12,932 nt of DNA from Alphaproteobacteria bacterium (GTDB lineage: Bacteria > Pseudomonadota > Alphaproteobacteria > Micavibrionales > Micavibrionaceae), in the NCBI GenBank assembly GCA_023301785.1, contig JALZUF010000053.1, positions 1-12,932 of the forward strand, given 5' to 3'. The notes beneath the pieces are model-generated. The model was not told the origin of the DNA. It worked only from the letters and a program-made list of their open reading frames with translations, and searched no databases. Numbering within the stretch: position 1 is the first letter of the stretch; every line of letters begins with the position of its first letter. Below, piece by piece: positions 1 through 5,935 of this stretch. Made by a program: the position numbers and the translations under genes.

Positions 1-22
1 TCAATTCCGGCCGCCCGCACCA
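1..22 (+). tRNA. 3' end of a tRNA gene (partial, host flank)
   Basis: The first 22 bases fit tRNA positions 55 to 76 without a gap: the T-loop from T55 to T60, the 3' strand of the T-stem (CCGGC), the 3' strand of the acceptor stem (CGCCCGC), discriminator A73, and an encoded CCA at 20-22. AT-rich sequence follows at once, as expected after a tRNA gene. The 5' part lies outside the window. The implied acceptor 5' strand (GCGGGCG) with A73 would suit tRNA-Leu, but the anticodon is not visible, so the isotype is a guess. It marks this edge as host chromosome. Confidence 0.72.
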
Positions 23-49
23 TTACATTTAAAATATAAAGTTCTAAAA

Positions 50-84
50 CTGCAGGAATGCAGCATATGCGTTATAATACGCGC
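50..84. promoter_or_regulatory. cluster of short palindromes around a TATAAT
   Basis: Three short dyads follow each other: CTGCA-GGAA-TGCAG (50-63), GCATATGC (63-70) and GCGT-TATAAT-ACGC (69-82). The last contains a perfect -10-like hexamer at 73-78 on the plus strand. No convincing -35 box is seen 16-18 bp upstream. The only nearby reading frame runs toward this site from the other strand, so a promoter here would have no obvious target. It could be an operator, a weak terminator for the leftward gene, or a remnant of a promoter whose gene was displaced by the prophage. Confidence 0.25.
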
Positions 85-133
85 AACTTTCAATGATTAT
101 GTAAGGCGCACTAATCCCCTGCCAAACCCAGGA

Positions 134-340
134 CTAGGCTGGACAGGCACGGATGAAGCTGGACAGCATTGATTTTAAAAGGTTTTTTAAGAGTGCTGGC
201 CCAAAAAAGGTTTTGAAGTCGACGCGCGAGTCCGTTGCCACAAATTGAGCAAACGCACGAAAGCGCCGCCAAACCAAAAAGGCTAAAATAACCGCAAGTC
301 CCCATAGCACTGCACTTTTTTGAAGATTCGAACGCCATAG
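134..340 (-). pseudogene. probable 3' remnant of a host membrane-protein gene
   Basis: On the minus strand the frame ending in TAG at 134-136 reads as a plausible protein tail. It has a hydrophobic segment (AVLWGLAVILAFLVW, DNA about 270-313), then an arginine-rich and amphipathic stretch ending FIRACPA. Its amino-acid mix is more natural than the other minus frame (111-368), which is unusually cysteine-rich. There is no ATG start. A GTG at 308-310 is possible, and an in-frame stop at 341-343 closes it upstream, about 10 bases before the presumed phage end. It may be the end of a host gene cut by the prophage, or a short real gene. No family is recognised. A 9-bp repeat, GCTGGACAG, occurs at 138 and 158 inside it. 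Confidence 0.35.
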
Positions 341-350
341 TTAAAATGCT

Positions 351-382
351 AACTGGGACGAATCTCATAAAACGTCCCAGTT
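351..382. repeat. 10-bp perfect inverted repeat at the presumed phage left end
   Basis: AACTGGGACG (351-360) and CGTCCCAGTT (373-382) are exact inverted copies with a 12-base loop. On the plus strand the second arm runs into TTTTT, so it could fold as a terminator for transcription entering from the host side. The heptamer TGGGACG occurs again at 433-439. Mu-family elements begin with TG and carry several transposase-binding sites near each end, so the TG at 354 is the best candidate for the first phage base. A terminator role and a transposase-site role are both possible. Confidence 0.5.
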
Positions 383-442
383 TTTGAAGTTATTGAAAAA
401 TAAGGTTTTTTTATAGTGAGCAAAAAAAGAAGTGGGACGCTA

Positions 443-823
443 TTATATCGCCAATTTATCTATACAAAAATCAATTATAGCATCGAAGTAGTCATCGCCA
501 TCACTCAAATCTAACCGCGCAGATGAACGCCCGCAGTCGACTATTTCTTCTGCCCGCCTATCAAGCTCACTACCCCCGTTCTTAATAAGTAAATCGTAAT
601 CATCGGGTGAAAGGTTTTCGTTATCAGATATATAGCGCGCGGCAGCGATACTCATAAGCACAGGGTTAGACCCGCCCATCCATTGTTCATAAGTTCTAAT
701 TTGCTGTTCTGACTGAACATCAGGGCGCGGAATTAAAAGCATCACAACAGAAAAAGCAATAAACCCCCAGACAAAATACATCCATTTTTGAGGTCGTTTA
801 GCTATAATAGAGTTGTTGGCCAT
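443..823 (-). CDS. small one-pass membrane protein of the lysogeny operon
   Basis: This 126-residue protein has a basic N terminus, a membrane segment at about residues 14-31 (YFVWGFIAFSVVMLLIP), then a hydrophilic, acidic tail of about 95 residues with two cysteines (C97 and C119). The N-in rule predicts that the tail faces the periplasm. It lies 15 bases after the repressor stop in the same direction, and its AAGGA ribosome site (about 835-839) overlaps that stop, so the two are probably cotranscribed from the prophage. I do not recognise a family. Position and topology would suit a lysogenic-conversion or superinfection-exclusion protein, but that is inference from location only. Confidence 0.8.
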   Translation of the reverse strand: MANNSIIAKRPQKWMYFVWGFIAFSVVMLLIPRPDVQSEQQIRTYEQWMGGSNPVLMSIAAARYISDNENLSPDDYDLLIKNGGSELDRRAEEIVDCGRSSARLDLSDGDDYFDAIIDFCIDKLAI

Positions 824-838
824 AATCTTAAGCGTCCT

Positions 839-1507
839 TTAAAGTGAATTTCCTACCCAGCGAACCCGCCCTAAAAGCTGAAATTGAGCATCTTCTAAGT
901 CATGAACCTGCTGCGATGGATAAGATGTATTATCTGACAGTAGCAGAACACCGCCTGTCACCTGGGCCTGAACACGCTTAATGAATAAGGCATCATTCAT
1001 TCTGAAGGCATAAATACCATCATCTTTGATGCCTTCGATGCTATGATCGACCAGAACCAGCGCGCGATCTTGAATGGTCGGCTCCATACTATCGCCCCGC
1101 GCCTGAACCACAGACAGGTTTTCTTTGTTCGTTCCGATATGTGACAGCAGCCATTCCGTTGGGAAGGCTAGCGCCGCGACTTCATTGTCACCCGTGCTGC
1201 TTCCATTGCCTGCTGACAGGGCCACATCGAACCTACGAATCAATGTGAAGCCATTGTCCGCTTCAGGCTTGGATATTGTGTGAATACCGGTTGCTAGCCA
1301 GGACATAGAAACACCTGCGGTTCTTGTCAGCTTGAACGCTGCATCAAATGGAACCCGTGATTTGCCGGTTTTCCAGTTGTTCATCGTGTCGCGTGATGCC
1401 TCTACTAATGCAGCAGCTTTTGTAGGACCGCCCAGAACGTCGATTAAAGCGCCCATGCGCTGCGCTAGAGTCGTACCCTGAAGTTTAGCTTCCAAGTTAG
1501 CTGTCAT
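839..1507 (-). CDS. S24/LexA-like phage repressor
   Basis: This 222-residue protein keeps the prophage silent by binding operators in the adjacent control region. The N-terminal part (about 15-75) is a helix-turn-helix domain, with GGPTKAAALVEASRDTMNNW as the recognition unit. The C-terminal part (about 88-215) is an S24 peptidase: the Ser nucleophile is in RGDSMEPT (S140) and the likely general-base Lys is in LFIKRV (K177). LSAGNG (A99-G100) is the expected autocleavage point, so RecA-stimulated cleavage on DNA damage is likely. Mu's own repressor c is a different protein type. ATG at 1507 was chosen. A TTG at 1510 is also possible, because the AAGGGG site (1517-1522) lies 9 bases from the ATG and 6 from the TTG. 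Confidence 0.93.
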   Translation of the reverse strand: MTANLEAKLQGTTLAQRMGALIDVLGGPTKAAALVEASRDTMNNWKTGKSRVPFDAAFKLTRTAGVSMSWLATGIHTISKPEADNGFTLIRRFDVALSAGNGSSTGDNEVAALAFPTEWLLSHIGTNKENLSVVQARGDSMEPTIQDRALVLVDHSIEGIKDDGIYAFRMNDALFIKRVQAQVTGGVLLLSDNTSYPSQQVHDLEDAQFQLLGRVRWVGNSL

Positions 1508-1624
1508 CAAAAAAATCCCCTTAAAGACGAATTTATTCCTTTACAGACGGATTTATTCGTCTTAGTTCTAGCGAACGCTATTTTATTCGACGTAATAATT
1601 CGGCACACATTAAAAGGGTCTTTC
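1508..1624. promoter_or_regulatory. divergent early/repressor control region
   Basis: This gap of about 117 bp separates the leftward repressor from the rightward Ner-like gene and must hold both promoters. It is AT-rich and contains three operator-like repeats (separate entry). No -35/-10 pair stands out clearly. Weak candidates for the rightward promoter are TTTACA (1540-1545), and TATTTT (1579) or TAATAA (1593) as -10 boxes. The AAGGGG of the repressor (1517-1522, minus strand) and AAAAGGG at 1612-1618 before the ATG at 1625 are good ribosome sites. In Mu the matching region also acts as the transposition enhancer. Confidence 0.75.
1526..1592. repeat. three operator-like repeats
   Basis: GACGAATTTATTC (1526-1538) and GACGGATTTATTCGTC (1546-1561) share 12 of 13 bases and are spaced exactly 20 bp. 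The second is a near-perfect palindrome of the form GACGRAT-TT-ATTCGTC. A third, weaker copy (TTTTATTCGACG, 1581-1592) lies 30 bp further. Spacings of about 2 and 3 helical turns place the sites on one face of the DNA, as expected for cooperative repressor binding. Either the S24 repressor, the Ner-like protein, or both could bind here. Confidence 0.65.
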
Positions 1625-1912
1625 ATGATTAATAGTTCAGTTGATTGGGATAAGTTTGCAATCGCAGCCGAAGTAAAACGGCGCGGTAAAACGCTAACGA
1701 GTCTGGCGCTTGAAAATGGGCTGTCGCAGTCTTCATGTCGTTCTGCCCTTATAATTCCTGTTCCATCAGCAAACAAAGCGATCGCTTTATTCATTGGCGT
1801 TTCTGTTCATGACCTTTGGCCTGACTGGTATCGTGAAGACGGCACCAGAATTCTAGGGTCAGGTTCTCGACCCTCGCGCACAAAGAGTCAAGTCCAGCAG
1901 GATGCTGCGTAA
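1625..1912 (+). CDS. ner: Ner/Nlp-like DNA-binding regulator
   Basis: This 95-residue protein is the first rightward gene. The core matches the Ner/SfsB (Nlp) helix-turn-helix family: the helices fall at about residues 8-60 (EVKRRGKTLTSLALENGLSQ), followed by the family-typical end ALFIGVSVHDLWPDWY (54-69). In Mu, Ner lowers transcription of both the repressor and the early operon soon after induction, which allows lytic growth. The middle (RSALIIPVPSANKA) departs from the usual pattern seen in this family, and the last 25 residues form a basic, probably disordered tail. AAAAGGG precedes the ATG. Its stop overlaps the next start (TAATG). Confidence 0.85.
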   Translation: MINSSVDWDKFAIAAEVKRRGKTLTSLALENGLSQSSCRSALIIPVPSANKAIALFIGVSVHDLWPDWYREDGTRILGSGSRPSRTKSQVQQDAA

Positions 1913-2058
1913 TGGACCATCTTAATCCAGAAGACTTTATAGCCCTTCCGTTTTTGACGCCTGAACGGATGAAGCAGATTATATTTAACCGTGCTTGGAG
2001 TAATATTAAGAAAGAGGTTGCGAAGATTAAATGCCAAGAAACGCAGGGGGCTGCGTAA
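1912..2058 (+). CDS. 48-residue protein, unknown
   Basis: A very short gene that reads MDHLNPEDFIALPFLTPERM and then KQIIFNRAWSNIKKEVAKIK, ending in CQETQGAA. It starts by TAATG overlap with the Ner-like gene and ends by TAATG overlap with the next gene. This phased tiling supports a real, translationally coupled gene despite its size. The second half is predicted helical and basic. No family is recognised, and no ribosome site better than the coupling itself is seen. Confidence 0.6.
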   Translation: MDHLNPEDFIALPFLTPERMKQIIFNRAWSNIKKEVAKIKCQETQGAA

Positions 2059-2273
2059 TGGCAAAGTATTGGACCGCGCATTCTGGAACCGACTTTTGCA
2101 CTGAAGCCGGAGCCAAACAACTGGCCGCAATCATTCGAACTTACTGGGCAGAACGTGGCTTCGTTGTCGATGTGTTTGCAATCAGCGGAAACATAAGAAG
2201 TCTTGCTGGCCGTGACGCTGACCCGCGCGCTGATGTTCGCTCTAATTTAATCAATGGACGGCCACATTCATGA
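2058..2273 (+). CDS. 71-residue conserved-looking protein, unknown
   Basis: The protein begins MAKYWTAHSGTDFCTEAGAK and ends RADVRSNLINGRPHS. The pattern of a helix (AKQLAAIIRTYWAERGF), a strand (VVDVFAIS) and a terminal VRSNLINGRP recalls small proteins of alphaproteobacterial genomes and phages that end in a similar VRSxxxNGxP motif. This comes from memory, and no function is known to me. The upstream in-frame ATG at 2031 lies inside the preceding gene and was rejected in favour of the TAATG overlap start. It ends with an ATGA overlap with the next gene. Confidence 0.7.
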   Translation: MAKYWTAHSGTDFCTEAGAKQLAAIIRTYWAERGFVVDVFAISGNIRSLAGRDADPRADVRSNLINGRPHS

Positions 2274-2398
2274 GGCATCTACAAACTCTTTATAAGTACC
2301 GCGATGACATTCTTGCGGGCATCGCTTTTTTCGCCCTTCTGGTCGTTCTTTATTTTGGCTGGATTGTTGTCTGCGCCGCGCATGGGCCGCTTGTTTAA
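2270..2398 (+). CDS. 42-residue single-pass membrane peptide
   Basis: The reading frame begins MRHLQTLYKYRDDILAGIAF and is followed by a long hydrophobic stretch, so residues about 15-36 make one membrane helix after a basic N terminus. It ends in AAHGPLV. The start overlaps the previous stop (ATGA, 2270-2273), and its stop overlaps the transposase start (TAATG, 2396-2400), so it sits as a coupled link directly before the transposase. No family is recognised. A membrane peptide at this place could affect the host membrane or transposase translation, but nothing in the sequence decides this. Confidence 0.65.
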   Translation: MRHLQTLYKYRDDILAGIAFFALLVVLYFGWIVVCAAHGPLV

Positions 2399-4578
2399 TG
2401 AGTGCGGCAAAGGCATATTACACGGCGCAGGAACTGGCTGATTTAAGCCTTCCTGGAATGCCAACATCCAAGCGCAGGATTAACGAAAAAGCAAACCGTG
2501 AAAACTGGGACTTCCGCGCCCGAGAAGGCCGCGGCGGTGGTCGCGAATATCCGTTGGATGCGCTGCCCCAGGCAGTGCGCATATTCATCGCCCAGACAAG
2601 CAATCTTAAGGCTGCTAAAACAGCGCTTAAAGAAGAACGCGCAGCTGATGTTTCGAATGACCAGCTGCGAGACTCTCGCTGCTATATTTTAGAAGACATT
2701 GAACGCTTCGCATGGACTGGCGCGCTGTCATTGAACCGCGCAACAAACATCTATTTTGAAATGTATAATGAACGCACTGTTTCAGTGCCGGACTGGGTCT
2801 GGCAGTCAGTGCCTAAAATATCAGCCAGAACTGTTCGCGGATGGTTCAAAAAGCGCAATGACAAAGGCGTCGAAGCTTTATCTGATGCCAAGCGCGGCCC
2901 CCAGGGCAAGTCTTTATTCGACCTAGATAAAAATCTTCAGTTGTTCGTTCAGGCCCAAATCACAGCGCGGCCACATATTAAAGCAACTGTTTTGCTAAAA
3001 GGCATTAAAGCCAGCGACCACAATTTTGCAAACACACCTTCGCTTCGCTATCTTCAGCAATACATTCTGGACTGGAAAAAAGACAACATGCGCACCTTGC
3101 TGGCTGTCTCAAATCCTGATGCGTACCGCTCAAAATATGAACCTGCATTCGGCAGCTTAAGCGCTAAACTCACCCGCGTTAATCAGCTTTGGGAAGTTGA
3201 TGGAACAATCGCTGACCTGATGTGCATTTCACCATCTGGCGAAAACATCCGTTATTCACTGACAGGCATGATCGATGTTTATTCTAGGCGCACAAAGGTT
3301 CTAGTTTCGCGCCAGCCTTCAGCTGTCGCAGTTGGTTTACTCATTAGAAAGTGCATCCTGGATTGGGGCATTCCTGAAGTCCTTAAGGCTGACAACGGGA
3401 AAGACTACACCGCGCAATATGTGAACCGGATTAAAGACGATTTAGGCTTTGCCATAAATTATTGCACCCCCTTTAGACCGATGGAAAAGCCTCACATCGA
3501 ACGGTTCTTTGGCACGATGACGCGCGATCTGTTTGAAATCCTGCCAGGCTATGTCGGGCATGATGTGAATGACCGCAAGGCTATCGAGTCTCGCAAAGCA
3601 TTCGGTGAACGCTTTGGCGGCGCTTCTACTTTTAAGGTCGTTATCAATGGCGGCGAACTTCAGCACATCATCGATGCCTGGATTGAAGAAGATTATGAAG
3701 TCCGAAATCATAGCGGCGTAAAAACAACGCCCTTCCTGAAAGCCCAGCAAGGCGGCCAGCCGCTGCGCATCGCGGATGAACGCGCCCTTGATTTGCTGCT
3801 GGCATCATCGCCAGGAAAAGACGGAATCCGCGTTGTTCAAAAGTCTGGAATTTCAGTTAACGCCCGCACATATATTGCTGCGGAACTTGGCGGGATTATT
3901 GGCGATCATGTTCATGTCAAATTCGACCCTGAAGATGAAGCAAAAATCATGGTCTACACTGGCGACCGCCGCACGTTCATCTGTGTTGCTGAAGACCCAA
4001 CACTGTCAGACCTGGACCGCCAGGCGATAGCGAAGCGCGCGAAGCAGGCGCAGCATCAAGAAAACAAAGTCTTCAAGGCTGAAATGAAAACAGCACATGA
4101 GGCGCATGACCCAGACCAGCTGGCTGCGTCCATACTCGCTGATAAGGCCGCGCAGAAGGGCAAAAGCAAAGTCCTTCCATTCCGCCCAGCAGAAGCAACC
4201 CCTCAGACACCTGCGTTCGTTCGCGAACGCAAAGCGGTTGCGGCAATGTCCCCCTCACCATTGCCGCAGCCCATTATCACTGAAGAAATTCAGGAGAATG
4301 TCGAACGTGAATTTGCATTGATAGATTCAGCACACGCGGAGCCTGAAACAGTCTGGCTATCGCGCGAAGATGGGAGCCAGCGGCCCCAGTTCGATAATGA
4401 TTTCAGGTTCATCGCCTGGATGCAGGAACAACCGGAGATACATCCGGAAGATGTCACTGACCTTCACGACTATCTGACAAACGGTTCTGGCCGTTTGGAC
4501 AGTGGTGTGAAGCAACAGCTGGCGCAGCGTGGTGTGGAAACATTTGTAGTTCAACTTTTCAAGGATATGACCCAATGA
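2398..4578 (+). CDS. A: Mu-type DDE transposase A
   Basis: This 726-residue protein nicks the phage ends and joins them to target DNA during integration and replicative transposition. Residues about 6-64 form a Mu-type winged helix domain (ELADLSLPGMPTSKRRINEK, then REGRGGGREYPLDALP). HTH subdomains for end binding follow up to about 240. The RNase-H-like catalytic core carries D268 (WEVDGT), D332 (KADNGKDY) and E368 (KPHIERFFG), a D-35-E spacing. Mu itself has a longer D-to-E gap. The beta-barrel domain lies at about 455-530, and a basic, charged C-terminal region (540-726) would contact B. Slightly longer than MuA (663). All catalytic residues are present. Confidence 0.97.
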   Translation: MSAAKAYYTAQELADLSLPGMPTSKRRINEKANRENWDFRAREGRGGGREYPLDALPQAVRIFIAQTSNLKAAKTALKEERAADVSNDQLRDSRCYILEDIERFAWTGALSLNRATNIYFEMYNERTVSVPDWVWQSVPKISARTVRGWFKKRNDKGVEALSDAKRGPQGKSLFDLDKNLQLFVQAQITARPHIKATVLLKGIKASDHNFANTPSLRYLQQYILDWKKDNMRTLLAVSNPDAYRSKYEPAFGSLSAKLTRVNQLWEVDGTIADLMCISPSGENIRYSLTGMIDVYSRRTKVLVSRQPSAVAVGLLIRKCILDWGIPEVLKADNGKDYTAQYVNRIKDDLGFAINYCTPFRPMEKPHIERFFGTMTRDLFEILPGYVGHDVNDRKAIESRKAFGERFGGASTFKVVINGGELQHIIDAWIEEDYEVRNHSGVKTTPFLKAQQGGQPLRIADERALDLLLASSPGKDGIRVVQKSGISVNARTYIAAELGGIIGDHVHVKFDPEDEAKIMVYTGDRRTFICVAEDPTLSDLDRQAIAKRAKQAQHQENKVFKAEMKTAHEAHDPDQLAASILADKAAQKGKSKVLPFRPAEATPQTPAFVRERKAVAAMSPSPLPQPIITEEIQENVEREFALIDSAHAEPETVWLSREDGSQRPQFDNDFRFIAWMQEQPEIHPEDVTDLHDYLTNGSGRLDSGVKQQLAQRGVETFVVQLFKDMTQ

Positions 4579-5303
4579 AAAAAATATTTTGTCGCAAAGT
4601 GACGAATGCCAAAACCTTCTTGGATGGCATCCAGTCTTTAAAAGAGCGCGGTGCAACTGAAGCTAGCTGGATGCTGACAACAGCCGTGCCAGGACTGGGC
4701 AAATCAGGCACTATGGAATGGTATTCAATCCAGACTGACAGCCCGCTTGTGCGTTGCAAGGCTGGCTGGACTGTTCCCTGGGCACTGCGCGACATCGCGC
4801 TGTCACTTCAGCTTGAACCACGGCATTCCGCGAAGGCGAACTTCGACCTGATAATGTCTGAACTGGTCATGGGCGAAAGAATTCTAATGGTCGATGAAAT
4901 TAATCATGCGGCCAAGTCTTTGAAGGTTTTGGAAACGCTGCGCGACCTGACTGACATGTCACAAACAATGTTAATCGCTGGCGGTCACAAAGGAACTGAA
5001 AACACGCTGAAGGCTTACAAGCAAATTTACAGTCGTATTTCATCATTTGTGGAATTCACACATGCCAGCGATGAAGACATAAAGTTCTTGTTCGAAGACA
5101 TGTGCGAAGTTGAGGTCACAGACTGTGCTGTCAAAGAAATTCAGCGTCAGACTGGCGGGCTTTATCGCGAAATCATGAACACCATCACCCGCGTTGAACA
5201 GCTTGGGAAACGGGCAAAAACAAAAGTTGTTTCTGCGGACATCATTGGCGACAAACGCTTAACAAATGACGGCCTGGTTCGTGGAATGCGTGTTGTAAAA
5301 TGA
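4575..5303 (+). CDS. B: MuB-like AAA+ ATPase, target-DNA activator
   Basis: This 242-residue ATPase would coat target DNA, stimulate the transposase and help prevent insertion into the phage itself. The Walker A region is TTAVPGLGKSG (K43-S44), with Ala at the usual first Gly position. Walker B is ILMVDEIN (D107-E108). The sensor-1 strand is TMLIAGGHKG (131-140), and an arginine-finger candidate is in YSRISSF (R153). It is shorter than Mu B (312 aa) and lacks a separate N-terminal DNA-binding domain. The start overlaps the transposase stop (ATGA), with AAGGA 9 bases upstream at 4561-4565. Confidence 0.95.
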   Translation: MKKIFCRKVTNAKTFLDGIQSLKERGATEASWMLTTAVPGLGKSGTMEWYSIQTDSPLVRCKAGWTVPWALRDIALSLQLEPRHSAKANFDLIMSELVMGERILMVDEINHAAKSLKVLETLRDLTDMSQTMLIAGGHKGTENTLKAYKQIYSRISSFVEFTHASDEDIKFLFEDMCEVEVTDCAVKEIQRQTGGLYREIMNTITRVEQLGKRAKTKVVSADIIGDKRLTNDGLVRGMRVVK

Positions 5304-5935
5304 GCGCTGAACACTCCTTAACACAGACACAAGTTCTAACTTCACTTGTTCAGCGCTGCGATAATGGTGATGTAAAAACATCACGCGGCGAACTTTGCGA
5401 AGAATTTGATAGGTCGACCAGTGTTGTTGGCCGCGCACTAGGAAATTTGATCTTCCGCAAATTAGTGCGAACCATAACTATGGGCGAATTCACGCCAACG
5501 GCTGCGGGCAAGAAATTAATCGCAGACGGCGGAACTGTTAATTCTGGTCCTAGACCTGGAAAAATACAAGGGCCGCGCAATAGTAAAGAAGACAGCCTTC
5601 GCGCTCGTTTGTGGCGCGGTATAATTACGCTTAAGCGCTTCACTATTTCAGATTTAGTTGCCCGCGCTGCGCGTGACACAGACAAAAATGCGGCCCCTGC
5701 CGCGCGTCGATATATAAACTATTTGAAGAATGCTGGATTTCTTATTGAACTGCCTCATCGCAGCAGGTCTGGCGCATATCCTAAACAGGGCGAAAAAATA
5801 TTCTGGTTAAAAGATGCGCCAAGCGGAAGAAAACCGCCGCGCGTGAAGAAGTCACAAGACGGCCAGCCTGGAATGTTCGACCCAAACAATCGCACTTATC
5901 ACCCCTTTGCTAAAACAGAAAGCAAAGCAGCATGA
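5300..5935 (+). CDS. tandem winged-helix DNA-binding protein
   Basis: This 211-residue protein contains two probable winged-helix units. The first (about 8-75) has RGELCEEFDRSTSVVGRALG as its helix-turn-helix. The second (about 100-172) runs from LWRGIITLKRFTISDLVARA to a wing ending KIFWLKD. A proline/glycine-rich linker (76-98) separates them, and a basic tail ends with a DPNNRTYHPF segment. Proteins with the second type of unit followed by a DPN motif are common in early operons of Mu-like phages (from memory). Their role is not established; regulation of transcription or transposition is likely. ATGA overlaps join it to B and to the next gene. Confidence 0.8.
   Translation: MSAEHSLTQTQVLTSLVQRCDNGDVKTSRGELCEEFDRSTSVVGRALGNLIFRKLVRTITMGEFTPTAAGKKLIADGGTVNSGPRPGKIQGPRNSKEDSLRARLWRGIITLKRFTISDLVARAARDTDKNAAPAARRYINYLKNAGFLIELPHRSRSGAYPKQGEKIFWLKDAPSGRKPPRVKKSQDGQPGMFDPNNRTYHPFAKTESKAA

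Noticed and set aside
111..368. Minus-strand frame of 85 codons crossing the presumed phage end
   Set aside because: It is very cysteine-rich with an unnatural composition, its start lies in the loop of the inverted repeat, and the neighbouring frame (134-340) gives a more protein-like sequence over the same bases.
351..390. Plain rho-independent terminator for the repressor/membrane-protein operon
   Set aside because: The T-run follows the hairpin only on the plus strand, whereas that operon runs leftward. The TGGGACG copy at 433 also points to a repeat family rather than a lone terminator.
2031..2058. Upstream ATG extending the 71-residue protein by nine residues
   Set aside because: It lies inside the preceding 48-codon gene; the TAATG overlap at 2056-2060 matches the style of the other junctions.
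3442..3750. Minus-strand 102-codon frame inside the transposase
   Set aside because: It is the shadow of the catalytic core, which is clearly coding on the plus strand, and it shows no ribosome site or family features.
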